A stretch of 55,013 bases of DNA from Bacteroidales bacterium. Lineage in GTDB: Bacteria > Bacteroidota > Bacteroidia > Bacteroidales > Muribaculaceae. Positions 34,265 to 41,782 of the stretch are shown one piece after another. The position numbers and the translations under genes are program-made. Numbering within the stretch: the first letter of the stretch is position 1; each line of letters starts with the position of its first letter. A model generated the notes under the pieces. It saw nothing but the letters and a program-made list of their open reading frames with translations, was not told the DNA's origin and made no database searches. The stretch spans positions 1 to 55,013 of the forward strand of contig SFOK01000001.1 in NCBI GenBank assembly GCA_004552395.1, read 5' to 3'.

Positions 34265-35782
34265 CTACTCGGTGATGTTGGAGAATTTCGATTCCACGAG
34301 TTGCCCGGCGGCCTCGTAGAAGAGGCTCATCAGCTTCAGGGGGAGCTGGTCGGGCCGGAAAGCCCCCTCCCGGTGCTTGCTCACCGTGTTGATGCGCGAG
34401 AATATGTCGTCGTGGGTGAAGCGGCGGTTGCCCAGAAACCCTTTCTTCTGCTCCACACCGGGGAGAAGCCGCTCCAGATCGCTGGCCACGTCGAGGTCGA
34501 AGATCTCCACATGGCGGTGGTTGGCGTCCATCTCCTCGAGCCAGTCCCAGTATTTGCTCAGGAACGGCCCTGTGAGCGTGCGGTAGAAATCCGACGAGAG
34601 GAAGTCGGAGCCGATGGATGGCTTGTCCTTGGTGAATCCGCGCCCTATGCACTCGCGGAACTTGTTGTCGAGGAAGAGCGAGAGCAGATGCAGCTTGATG
34701 AGCGGCGTGGCGGCCAGACGGCGCGTGGCCGGGCCGAAGGTAAGCATATTCACCTGCGATGTGTCTTTCTCCAGGCCGTATTCGAAAGCCTCGGTGCGCC
34801 CCTGCGGCAGGTCGTCGTCGGGCGTGGCGGCGAAGTTGAGGGGAGCCAGAGCGCCCACGAGCTCCACAAGATGCGCGGCGTTCTTCTGTCCTCCGGCACC
34901 GGGGTCGTTGGCGTAAGGGGCGCTCACCTCCGTGTCGCCGAGATAGTAGATGGCGTTCAGGAGCGAGCCCCGGCCGCTGCCTGTCACCGCCTTGTCGTAG
35001 TAATGGAGCGCCGAGCGGGTCTTGACCACAAAGTCGGCCTTGTTGATCGGGCTACCCTCCTTGTGCTCTATGTTGAAATAGGGGAGCATGGTGAGGGCGC
35101 CTGTCTTGCAGCGCTTCAGGTAACCTTTGTTGTTCACGTCGAGCCCTTCGGCGTGGCGTATGTTCTTGAGGAGTATCGGGAAACCGGCGGCGCCTGTACC
35201 GCCGAAGATGGAGCTGATGAAGAAGACGCGGTCGCCCTCGGCGAAGACGTTGCAGAAAGCGCGGAACTCGGGGCTCTTGCGGAACATATTCAGGGCCACG
35301 CTGCCTATGTTGGGCGAACCCACGAACCCTATGTTCATGGAGGTGTCGAGCTGGTCGGCCGAAAAGAGCATACGCAGCAGGGCCTGGTTCTCGCCGTCGA
35401 GGTCGTTGAAGCCCACAAACTCGCTGAATTTGCAGCGCTCCACGGCGCCGAGGTTGAAGAGGAATGTGTCGTCGAGCTCCGACGATGATTCGGACAGCAG
35501 CTCCTTGAGGGTGGATATCTTTGTGGCGAAGAAACCTTTGGCCGCCGCGGAACCGCCGTAGAGGGCGCGGCGCAGCTTGCGGTACGACCGCAGCAGCTCG
35601 TCGGTGCGCTTCAGGTCTTCGTTGGAGTGGTGCGGGTCGAGTATCATGGGCACGATCTCGAACTCCTCCATCTCGCGGCCCGTGGCCGGGTCGAGTGGCT
35701 TCACACCCGCAGCGAGCAGCATACCGAGCGACTTAAGCACCCGGGCTCCGGTTCCTCCTATGGCGAAAATGAACAGACGCAT
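34265..35782 (-). CDS. Tubulin/FtsZ-like protein (Tubulin_2 type)
   Basis: The 505-residue protein has an N-terminal nucleotide-binding strand-loop (LFIFAIGGTGARVLKSLGML) and, at residues 193-200, the loop FGGTGAAG preceded by FFISSI, which resembles the tubulin/FtsZ signature GGGTGSG with one residue inserted. The middle and C-terminal parts are not FtsZ-like. The pattern fits the divergent tubulin-like family (Tubulin_2 / FtsZl-1 type). It lies between a four-helix membrane protein gene (45-bp gap) and the actin/Hsp70-like gene (13-bp gap). GTP binding is inferred from the motifs; polymerisation and function are unknown. Confidence 0.75.
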   Translation of the reverse strand: MRLFIFAIGGTGARVLKSLGMLLAAGVKPLDPATGREMEEFEIVPMILDPHHSNEDLKRTDELLRSYRKLRRALYGGSAAAKGFFATKISTLKELLSESSSELDDTFLFNLGAVERCKFSEFVGFNDLDGENQALLRMLFSADQLDTSMNIGFVGSPNIGSVALNMFRKSPEFRAFCNVFAEGDRVFFISSIFGGTGAAGFPILLKNIRHAEGLDVNNKGYLKRCKTGALTMLPYFNIEHKEGSPINKADFVVKTRSALHYYDKAVTGSGRGSLLNAIYYLGDTEVSAPYANDPGAGGQKNAAHLVELVGALAPLNFAATPDDDLPQGRTEAFEYGLEKDTSQVNMLTFGPATRRLAATPLIKLHLLSLFLDNKFRECIGRGFTKDKPSIGSDFLSSDFYRTLTGPFLSKYWDWLEEMDANHRHVEIFDLDVASDLERLLPGVEQKKGFLGNRRFTHDDIFSRINTVSKHREGAFRPDQLPLKLMSLFYEAAGQLVESKFSNITE

Positions 35783-35827
35783 TGTGTGTTATTTCCTGAT
35801 TGACAGACTTTTACTGTTGCTTGGTGA

Positions 35828-36316
35828 TCACTGAGGGAAAGGAGTGTGGCGGCAATTGGAGCTCCAGTGGCGTATACCCATGGAGGCTATCGCGAAGAAG
35901 ACGGCGCCGAGCACGGCGCCCCAGGCACCCATGGCGCGGATATACGGCTCGTAAGAGGGGAGCACGGCCGGGTTGGCCGAGCCTATCTTGCTGGTGAGCA
36001 GATGGCCGGTGAAGATACCGGTGATCACGGCCACGAGGGTGAGAACCGTGAGCCAGTTCCACCAGCGGTCGAACTTCACCGAGTTGATGATGTAGTAGAA
36101 GAGCACGGCGAAAGCCCAGGCCACACCCGCGATGAGGAGCGACACGGGAGTGGCGAGGCCCATCACGAGCATATCCTGGCGGAAATAGTCGAGATTACCT
36201 TCGGGGTCGGGCACGCCCAGATAGAGCATATTGCAGATGCTCCCGGCCGTGACCACGAAAAGGATCGTCAGGACGGCTGCCAGTGCAGGGTAGAGATATT
36301 TGACGGTCTGCGACAT
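35828..36316 (-). CDS. Four-span membrane protein of the tubulin-like locus
   Basis: From the ATG at 36316 the product has 162 residues with four predicted membrane helices at about 8-30, 50-77, 86-107 and 127-150. The loop between helices 1 and 2 contains a short acidic segment (GVPDPEGNLDYFRQDM). The tail is short and polar. The frame is open upstream to 36442, but the extension is Arg-rich and overlaps the putative promoter, so the later ATG fits better. I do not recognise the family. Its place just ahead of the tubulin-like gene suggests a membrane anchor for that protein. Confidence 0.7.
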   Translation of the reverse strand: MSQTVKYLYPALAAVLTILFVVTAGSICNMLYLGVPDPEGNLDYFRQDMLVMGLATPVSLLIAGVAWAFAVLFYYIINSVKFDRWWNWLTVLTLVAVITGIFTGHLLTSKIGSANPAVLPSYEPYIRAMGAWGAVLGAVFFAIASMGIRHWSSNCRHTPFPQ

Positions 36317-36441
36317 GAGTTTGAGGTTTGCAGTTATGGGTGAGCCATTTTCGCCGGTGACGTATCCGTCCGGGCGGCGAAAAAGCGTACCGGGGCGCAG
36401 GGCTGTGCGTTGTCGCGAGCAACTACCATCCCAAATAATCA

Positions 36442-36449
36442 CAAAATTA
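36442..36449 (-). promoter_or_regulatory. Candidate -7 box for the tubulin/actin-like genes
   Basis: TAATTTTG on the minus strand matches TAnnTTTG. The best TTTG upstream (36474-36477) is 24 bp away, longer than the usual 19-21, so the call is tentative. It lies in the 260-bp gap between the lipoprotein gene and the four-span gene. Confidence 0.4.
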
Positions 36450-36576
36450 GCTAAAATTGTTGAGATCGGCTATCAAATTTCCCCGAAAAATCATTTTACA
36501 CCCGAATTTCACGAATTTGCCGCATGCTTTGGCAGCAGGTTACCGGATATTATCGAACCTGCTCTGAGAGGCAGGG

Positions 36577-38076
36577 TCAGTTTTTGAACAGAATGCGCAT
36601 GGAGAAGAATTCGGGCTGCAGGGCCGTGCCGTGGTAGGCCTCGAAGATACCCTCCATGAAGTCGGCGATGCCGAAAGTGGTCGTGGCGAAACGGGCTCCG
36701 GCGACGTTGCGGTCGTCGGTCGAATGGCTCTTCTTCACCCAGTCGGGGAGGCGGTTGGCCAGGCTGATCTTAAGCTCCGACGAGGGATGGTGTGTGTCGA
36801 CACTCACAGTGAAGAGGTGAGTGGCCTTCTCGAGGAAACGTTTGTTGCGCGGGTCTATGTCGGCCGTGGTTATCTTCTTCACGCTCAGCAGCTTGGCATC
36901 GGCGCCGCTGAGGGTATAGTTACGCGTGTCGGTGAGGTAGGCATCGGCGGCCGGTATGCGGCTCAGGTCGGCGGCTATCTGGAAGGTGAGGTTGCCCGAG
37001 GCGTCGCCACGGACATCCTTCATGGCGCGTGTGTCGCTGCCGTTATCGTCGGCCGAGAGGGTGAAGGACCCTTTCGAGGCGCGGTTGCGCGGCAGCAGAG
37101 TGTAGTATGGGAGAGTGAGCGGTCGGCGGTTGAAGAAATAATCGGCCTGATAGCCGGGGAGGGAGCTGAAGTCGCGCCAGGAGGCGTAGCGGCTGTCGGT
37201 GCGCAGACGGTGCATGGCGGCGGCCGATCCGGTCACTATGATGTAGTAGGGGCGCTGACCGGAGTATTTCACACCGGCCGACGGGGAGGAATAGGGATAG
37301 TAAGCGCCGTTGAAGTCACTGCTCATCTTGACTATGATCACGCTCTTGTCGGCGTGATCGCGGAAGAGCGACGAGGCTATGCTGCGCTCCTCGGCCAGTA
37401 TCTTCGGGGCGCTGACGCCCTCGGCGCCGCGCGGCGAGTATATCATGTCGGTGACAAGCACATTGACGTTCTCGGCTACCGAGTCGGTGAGCACATACTC
37501 GAATATGCGGGCGAAGTCGGTGAAGGATGCGTCGCCTATTCCGGCTGTGGCGCTGAATATGTCGCGCTCCTGAAGGAAGCGTTTGAAGTCGCCTTTCCAG
37601 GGATATATGGCGTCGTTGACTATCAGGATCCGGCCTGTGGAGCCGTCCACAAGCGGAAAACGGTTGACCAGCTCGGTGAGTGTGGCCTTGAAATTGCCGG
37701 ATCCGGAGCGGGTGTCGTAGCCCTGCATACTGCCGCTGCGTTCCAGGAAGAGGTTGAGCTTCAGGTCGGAACTGAGTATGCCGCCGTAGGCCCGGATGTC
37801 CCAGCTGAAATTAGGGTCGGCCTGGCGTCCGGTCTTCTCCACAGTGGCGGCGAGTTTCTCCATGTTGATCTCGCCGTCGGGGAGGATATAGCCTCGGTAG
37901 GTGGCTTTGTCGCTCAGTATTATGTCTGTGAGGCGCTGCAGTCCCTCCTCGCTCTGGAGCTCGGGGTCAGCCGCTATGTCGCGTATCTCCTCGGTGAGGG
38001 CATCGGTAGGTCCGGAACAGGCAGCCGGCCCTAAGAGGGTCAGTGCCAGGATCAGTATGCCGAGTAACTTCTTCAA
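36577..38076 (-). CDS. vWA-like lipoprotein with altered metal site
   Basis: The 499-residue protein has a lipoprotein signal (MKKLLGILILALTLLGPAAC, Cys20 followed by SGP). A von Willebrand A-type domain follows: strand plus metal motif LKLNLFLERSGSMQGYD at 106-121, and the third-loop Asp in VNVLVTDMIYS (Asp210). In a usual MIDAS site the first residue is Asp (DxSxS); here it is Glu (ERSGS). The C-terminal 250 residues are predicted to be mainly beta-strand and are unknown to me. The gene lies upstream of the tubulin-like and actin-like genes, in the same direction, after panB with a 78-bp gap. A periplasmic-facing lipoprotein could be the envelope end of the system. Confidence 0.72.
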   Translation of the reverse strand: MKKLLGILILALTLLGPAACSGPTDALTEEIRDIAADPELQSEEGLQRLTDIILSDKATYRGYILPDGEINMEKLAATVEKTGRQADPNFSWDIRAYGGILSSDLKLNLFLERSGSMQGYDTRSGSGNFKATLTELVNRFPLVDGSTGRILIVNDAIYPWKGDFKRFLQERDIFSATAGIGDASFTDFARIFEYVLTDSVAENVNVLVTDMIYSPRGAEGVSAPKILAEERSIASSLFRDHADKSVIIVKMSSDFNGAYYPYSSPSAGVKYSGQRPYYIIVTGSAAAMHRLRTDSRYASWRDFSSLPGYQADYFFNRRPLTLPYYTLLPRNRASKGSFTLSADDNGSDTRAMKDVRGDASGNLTFQIAADLSRIPAADAYLTDTRNYTLSGADAKLLSVKKITTADIDPRNKRFLEKATHLFTVSVDTHHPSSELKISLANRLPDWVKKSHSTDDRNVAGARFATTTFGIADFMEGIFEAYHGTALQPEFFSMRILFKN

Positions 38077-38155
38077 GAGCAGGGGGTTGTAGTTAAGTAA
38101 GAGTCGTGATAGAGGCGGGAGAGGCTTGGGTGAGGGCTTGGCTGAGAGGTTCAGT

Positions 38156-38977
38156 TCAGTATTGTTCGGTCTCGTTGGGGAAGTCGCCGGTCTTTACGTC
38201 GTCGACATAATGGCCCACGGCATCGTTGATCACCGAGGCGAGGTCAGCGTAGCGGCGCAGGAAGCGGGGCGAGAAGCCCTGGTTTATGCCGAGCATATCG
38301 TGGACCACAAGCACCTGGCCGTCGACACCGCCGCCGGCGCCGATACCTATCACCGGGATGGTGAGCTCCTTGGCCACTCGGGTGGCGAGCTCAGCCGGCA
38401 CTTTCTCTATGACCACGGCGAAGCAGCCGATCTCCTCGAGCATCTTGGCGTCCTCTATAAGCTTGTTGGCCTCGGCTTCCTCCTTGGCGCGCACATTGTA
38501 GGTGCCGAACTTATTGATAGACTGGGGAGTGAGTCCGAGGTGTCCGCAGACCGGTATGCCGGCCGAGAGGATACGTTCGATCGACTCGCGCACCTCGGCG
38601 CCTCCTTCGAGCTTCACGGCTTCAGCGTGGCTCTCCTTCATGATGCGTATGGCCGAGGCGAGGGCCTCCATAGGGTTGCCCTGATAGGATCCGAACGGCA
38701 TATCCACGATCACGAGGGCGCGTTTCACGGCTTTCATCACCGATTTGCCGTGGTAGATCATCTGGTCGAGGGTGATGGGGAGAGTGGTTATGTTGCCGGC
38801 CATGACGTTGGAGGCCGAGTCGCCCACAAGTATCACGTCCACTCCGGCCTCGTCGACGAGACGGGCCATGGAATAGTCGTAAGAGGTGAGCATAGCTATC
38901 TTTTCGCCGCGCTGCTTCATCTCGATGAGGCGGCGGGTAGTCACTTTTCTACTGTTTGTTACTGTGTTTGTCGACAT
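38156..38977 (-). CDS. panB: 3-methyl-2-oxobutanoate hydroxymethyltransferase
   Basis: PanB makes ketopantoate from 2-oxoisovalerate and methylene-tetrahydrofolate, the first committed step of pantothenate (vitamin B5, CoA) synthesis. The protein from the ATG at 38977 is 273 residues. Conserved blocks: MLTSYDYSMARLVDEAG, VILVGDSASNVMAG with the Mg-binding Asp, VIVDMPFGSYQGNP and VIGIGAGGGVDGQVLVVHDM. The open frame continues upstream through a duplicated 33-bp stretch; that part is leader, not protein. The gene has a consensus promoter at 39062-39092. The vWA-like lipoprotein gene follows after 78 bp without an obvious terminator or promoter. Confidence 0.96.
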   Translation of the reverse strand: MSTNTVTNSRKVTTRRLIEMKQRGEKIAMLTSYDYSMARLVDEAGVDVILVGDSASNVMAGNITTLPITLDQMIYHGKSVMKAVKRALVIVDMPFGSYQGNPMEALASAIRIMKESHAEAVKLEGGAEVRESIERILSAGIPVCGHLGLTPQSINKFGTYNVRAKEEAEANKLIEDAKMLEEIGCFAVVIEKVPAELATRVAKELTIPVIGIGAGGGVDGQVLVVHDMLGINQGFSPRFLRRYADLASVINDAVGHYVDDVKTGDFPNETEQY

Positions 38978-38987
38978 GATTAAGCGT

Positions 38988-39053
38988 TTTGCGGTAAGCG
39001 TTTGACGCGTTCCGGCCTTGTTTGCGGTAAGCGTTTGACGCGTTCCGGCCTTG
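38988..39053. repeat. Perfect 33-bp tandem duplication in the panB leader
   Basis: Two identical copies of a 33-bp unit beginning TTTGCGGTAAGCG, at 38988-39020 and 39021-39053. They lie between the predicted transcription start and the panB ATG (38977), so they would be transcribed as 5' leader. Confidence 0.85.
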
Positions 39054-39061
39054 AAACGCCG

Positions 39062-39092
39062 CAAAATTACAAAAAATAATCCGATATACAAT
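39062..39092 (-). promoter_or_regulatory. Promoter of panB
   Basis: On the minus strand: ATTG (39089-39092), 19-bp spacer, TAATTTTG (39062-39069). The -7 box matches the Bacteroidota consensus exactly. The predicted leader is about 80 nt and includes the 33-bp duplication. Confidence 0.7.
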
Positions 39093-39184
39093 ATAATCGG
39101 TGCGTTAAGCCGCCTGAGGTCAATCCTGAGGTCAAGCGCAAAAGGCGAGGCGGGGTGAACCGACGCACAAACCGTGAGGCGGGG

Positions 39185-39994
39185 TCAGCCGAACCACCGG
39201 TCGGGGTCGGCATCGTCGGGGAAGCGGAAGATCTCGCCGGGGTGCTCGCGGTAGAAGGCGGTGATCTCGCGCTCCTTGGGGAGCTTGCTCACGAGTCGGA
39301 AGCCGGAACCGATCAGTCTGGCCGGTGTGCCGCCTATGATGGAGTATTCGGGTATGGAGGAGAAGTCTTTGTTCACCAGGCTGTTGCTCGATATGATTGT
39401 GTTGTCGGGCACGCAGGCGCCGGCCGATATTGTGGCAGTGTTGCAGATCCAGCAGTTGTCGCCGACAGTCACCGGCTTGCAGAGCGGCGGCACGATCCCT
39501 TTCTGCAGGTTGACCACATAGTGGTAGTTGGTGTCGAAAATCTGGCTGCGGTGGGCTATGCGGGCGCTGTGGCCTATGCGGATATGGCGCGCGCACCCTA
39601 TGTTGATGAAGTCGCCCAGGATGAGGTTGTCGCCGAACTCGAGAAGTCCGTCCTCGTCGACGACGATACGTATGCCGGTGCGGATACGGGCTTTGCCCTC
39701 GAAGCGGATTGTGCCGCCGATGTTGAGCTCCGACTGGGCGCCCATATTGGACGGCGAGCCTATGATCATCATGTTGAAGCGGACCATGCCCGGACGGACC
39801 TCCCCCAGCTCTATGCGTCCGCTAAGGTTCATGAGGCGCGGCCGGCCGTAGAGCCAAACCGGGAGCTTCACGGCCTGACGCAGAGGCAGGCAGCGCAGGT
39901 TCAGATAGACAGTGGCGAAAGGATTGAACCAGTGGCGCGAAAAAAACTTCTCGAGCAGCTCGAAGGCGCGATTTATCTTTTTCTTTATATCCAT
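39185..39994 (-). CDS. Hexapeptide-repeat acyltransferase
   Basis: This is likely an O-acetyltransferase acting on a sugar of surface polysaccharide. The 269 residues contain the left-handed beta-helix pattern of repeated [LIV]-G-x4 units: IGSPSNMGAQSELNIGGTIR, LEFGDNLILGDFINIGCAR, HIRIGHSARIAHRSQIFD and VTVGDNCWICNTATISAGAC then VPDNTIISSNSLV. A catalytic-type His is seen in NYHYVVN. The C-terminal region ends EHPGEIFRFPDDADPDRWFG. It lies 27 bp downstream of the flippase gene on the same strand, which supports a role in capsule or exopolysaccharide modification. The substrate is unknown. Confidence 0.85.
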   Translation of the reverse strand: MDIKKKINRAFELLEKFFSRHWFNPFATVYLNLRCLPLRQAVKLPVWLYGRPRLMNLSGRIELGEVRPGMVRFNMMIIGSPSNMGAQSELNIGGTIRFEGKARIRTGIRIVVDEDGLLEFGDNLILGDFINIGCARHIRIGHSARIAHRSQIFDTNYHYVVNLQKGIVPPLCKPVTVGDNCWICNTATISAGACVPDNTIISSNSLVNKDFSSIPEYSIIGGTPARLIGSGFRLVSKLPKEREITAFYREHPGEIFRFPDDADPDRWFG

Positions 39995-39995
39995 G

Positions 39996-40028
39996 ATTGT
40001 CGGTTGATTGTCGGTTGATTGTCAGTTG
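39996..40028. repeat. 11-bp tandem repeat across the flippase stop codon
   Basis: ATTGTCGGTTG at 39996-40006 and 40007-40017, then ATTGTCAGTTG at 40018-40028. The third unit contains the flippase stop codon (40022-40024) and the array runs up to the acyltransferase start codon. Confidence 0.75.
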
Positions 40029-41554
40029 GTGGTCTGTTTGAGGTGCAACTTACAAAGCAGACGGTCGGCATATTTTTTCTCCTCGGCTGATATTCCGGTG
40101 AAATAGATGGCCGCCAGAGTGGTGAGGCCCGATAGTATGCTGAAGATAAGCAGGCCGACGAAGTTGGCCGGTATGGCCAGGTCTATGAGGAAAGAGACGG
40201 CTGTGGTGACGGCCGTGACGCGCAGAATCGGCACCATGACCCTCAGACAGTAAGTGCGCAATGTGATCTGCGAGAAAGGCTCGAAGTTGCGGATCGTGTT
40301 GACGAGGAAGGCGAGGCGCCCCAGGCAGAGCAGCGGATAGACCACCCAGGCTGCCATGCCGGCGTAGAGGGCGAGCCAGCTCAGCGGAAAGGCGAGCAGG
40401 AAGAGGTTGCTGCCTATTAGCACCGACTTGCGGAGATGTCCGGTGGCCGACATGGCCGTCCACATAGGGTTGCTCAGCGAGTTCACCATGGAGTAGACGA
40501 GTGTCCAGCAGACGAACGTGGCCGACCATTCAGGCACATCGACGAGCCATAGGTCGAGTATATAGTTCACTCTCAGGCATATAGGGAGTATGAATATCCA
40601 GAAAAGATACCAGGTGAGGCGCGTGCTGCTGAAGACGAGCGACTCGAGCTCTTTCTCCTCGCCGGCCGCATAGCGTTTCACGATCTGCGGCCTGACGGCC
40701 ATGAAGAAGTTGTTGGAGAAATTGCTTATGGCATTGTTGACCTGTCCGGCCACGCCTCGGGCCGCGTTGATCACGGCGCCGAAGAATATGTTGAGTATGA
40801 TGTTGATACCCTGCTCGTTGACCATCCAGACCGAGGAACCGTAGACGTACCAACCGCTGAAGCCCATGAACTCCTTGATCAGCTTCTTGTCCCAGACGCG
40901 GCGGTGGCGCACCTCCTCGTAGCGGCGCCGACAATAGAGGGCCATGATCAGCTTGGGGAGTATCTGCACGCCGGCCATCAGCCAGGCGTAGACCACGAGC
41001 CTGTCGGGCACGTGCATGATCAGGAAGGCCACACCGAGCTTTAGCAGCGCGTCGATGATGCCGAGGTAGGCGTAGAGCTTCATGTTCTCGCGGGCTATGA
41101 GCACGGATTCGTAGACCGAGAAGACGAATGTGGAGGCCAGCGTGATAAGTGTGGCATAGAGCACCGTGACGGCGGCGGGACGCTGCGCCTCGGGCAGGTT
41201 GAGCTGCGTCTTGACGAACCAGACGCCGAATGTGGCTCCGGCGATGAGCACCACCACGGCTATGGCGCTGAAGATCATCAGGCTGATATTGAAGATCTTG
41301 CGGGCCTTCTCGAGCGAGTTGCGCCCCAACTCGAAGTTGAGGAAGCGCTGTGTGGTGCCGGTGAGCGAGGAGGAGAAGAACACGAGCGCCGTGGATAGAC
41401 CGCCCACGACATTGTAGATACCGTAGTCGACCACTCCGAGGGCTTTGAGCACTACGCGGGAGACGTAGAAAGCCACGCACATCACGAAGAACATGCGTAT
41501 ATACAGGAACACGGAATTCCGGGCTATTCTCTTATTGTCGGAGACGGTGGACAT
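40022..41554 (-). CDS. Polysaccharide flippase (MATE/Wzx-like)
   Basis: This membrane protein probably moves lipid-linked glycan units across the inner membrane. The 510 residues hold about 12-14 hydrophobic spans. The N-terminal pattern is that of the polysaccharide-export branch of the MOP superfamily (RIARNSVFLYIRMFFVMCVA then YGIYNVVGGLSTALVFFSSSL). The C-terminal tail is short and polar (CKLHLKQTTN). It is transcribed from its own promoter (41586-41617) and followed after 27 bp by a hexapeptide acyltransferase, which fits surface-glycan assembly. Exact substrate unknown. Confidence 0.87.
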   Translation of the reverse strand: MSTVSDNKRIARNSVFLYIRMFFVMCVAFYVSRVVLKALGVVDYGIYNVVGGLSTALVFFSSSLTGTTQRFLNFELGRNSLEKARKIFNISLMIFSAIAVVVLIAGATFGVWFVKTQLNLPEAQRPAAVTVLYATLITLASTFVFSVYESVLIARENMKLYAYLGIIDALLKLGVAFLIMHVPDRLVVYAWLMAGVQILPKLIMALYCRRRYEEVRHRRVWDKKLIKEFMGFSGWYVYGSSVWMVNEQGINIILNIFFGAVINAARGVAGQVNNAISNFSNNFFMAVRPQIVKRYAAGEEKELESLVFSSTRLTWYLFWIFILPICLRVNYILDLWLVDVPEWSATFVCWTLVYSMVNSLSNPMWTAMSATGHLRKSVLIGSNLFLLAFPLSWLALYAGMAAWVVYPLLCLGRLAFLVNTIRNFEPFSQITLRTYCLRVMVPILRVTAVTTAVSFLIDLAIPANFVGLLIFSILSGLTTLAAIYFTGISAEEKKYADRLLCKLHLKQTTN

Positions 41555-41585
41555 GAAAAATGAACAGTAGGCTCTTTCAAACTTG

Positions 41586-41617
41586 CAAAGTTAGCAAAAA
41601 TAATTCAGAACGGGCAA
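41586..41617 (-). promoter_or_regulatory. Promoter of the flippase gene
   Basis: On the minus strand: TTGC (41614-41617), 20-bp spacer, TAACTTTG (41586-41593). Predicted start about 25 nt ahead of the ATG at 41554. Confidence 0.65.
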
Positions 41618-41659
41618 GTCGGTGAGGCAAGAGAGGCGAGATCACTGGTGAGGTAAGAT

Positions 41660-41703
41660 CAGACAAGGTCGGACAAGTCTGAAAAGTCTGAAAAGTCTGA
41701 CTG
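41660..41703. repeat. 9-bp tandem repeat, AAGTCTGAA
   Basis: AAGTCTGAA, AAGTCTGAA and AAGTCTGAC in tandem after the related GACAAGGTCGGAC. Read on the other strand it is the same GTCTGACTT-type repeat as at 15693-15737. It lies between two divergent promoters. Confidence 0.65.
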
Positions 41704-41724
41704 TCGGCGGAAATTGGGCGGGGT

Positions 41725-41756
41725 ATTGCAGATGTGGCGGAGAATGAGTATCTTTG
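41725..41756 (+). promoter_or_regulatory. Promoter of the flippase-like membrane protein
   Basis: ATTG (41725-41728), 20-bp spacer, TATCTTTG (41749-41756). The -7 box is a consensus match. The ATG at 41783 is about 22 nt from the predicted start. Confidence 0.65.
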
Positions 41757-41782
41757 CAAATTAGAGTAAAACGGATACAGAC

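Noticed and set aside
34265..35782. Cell-division FtsZ
   Set aside because: The signature loop is altered, the rest of the protein does not match FtsZ, and no ftsA or mur genes are adjacent.
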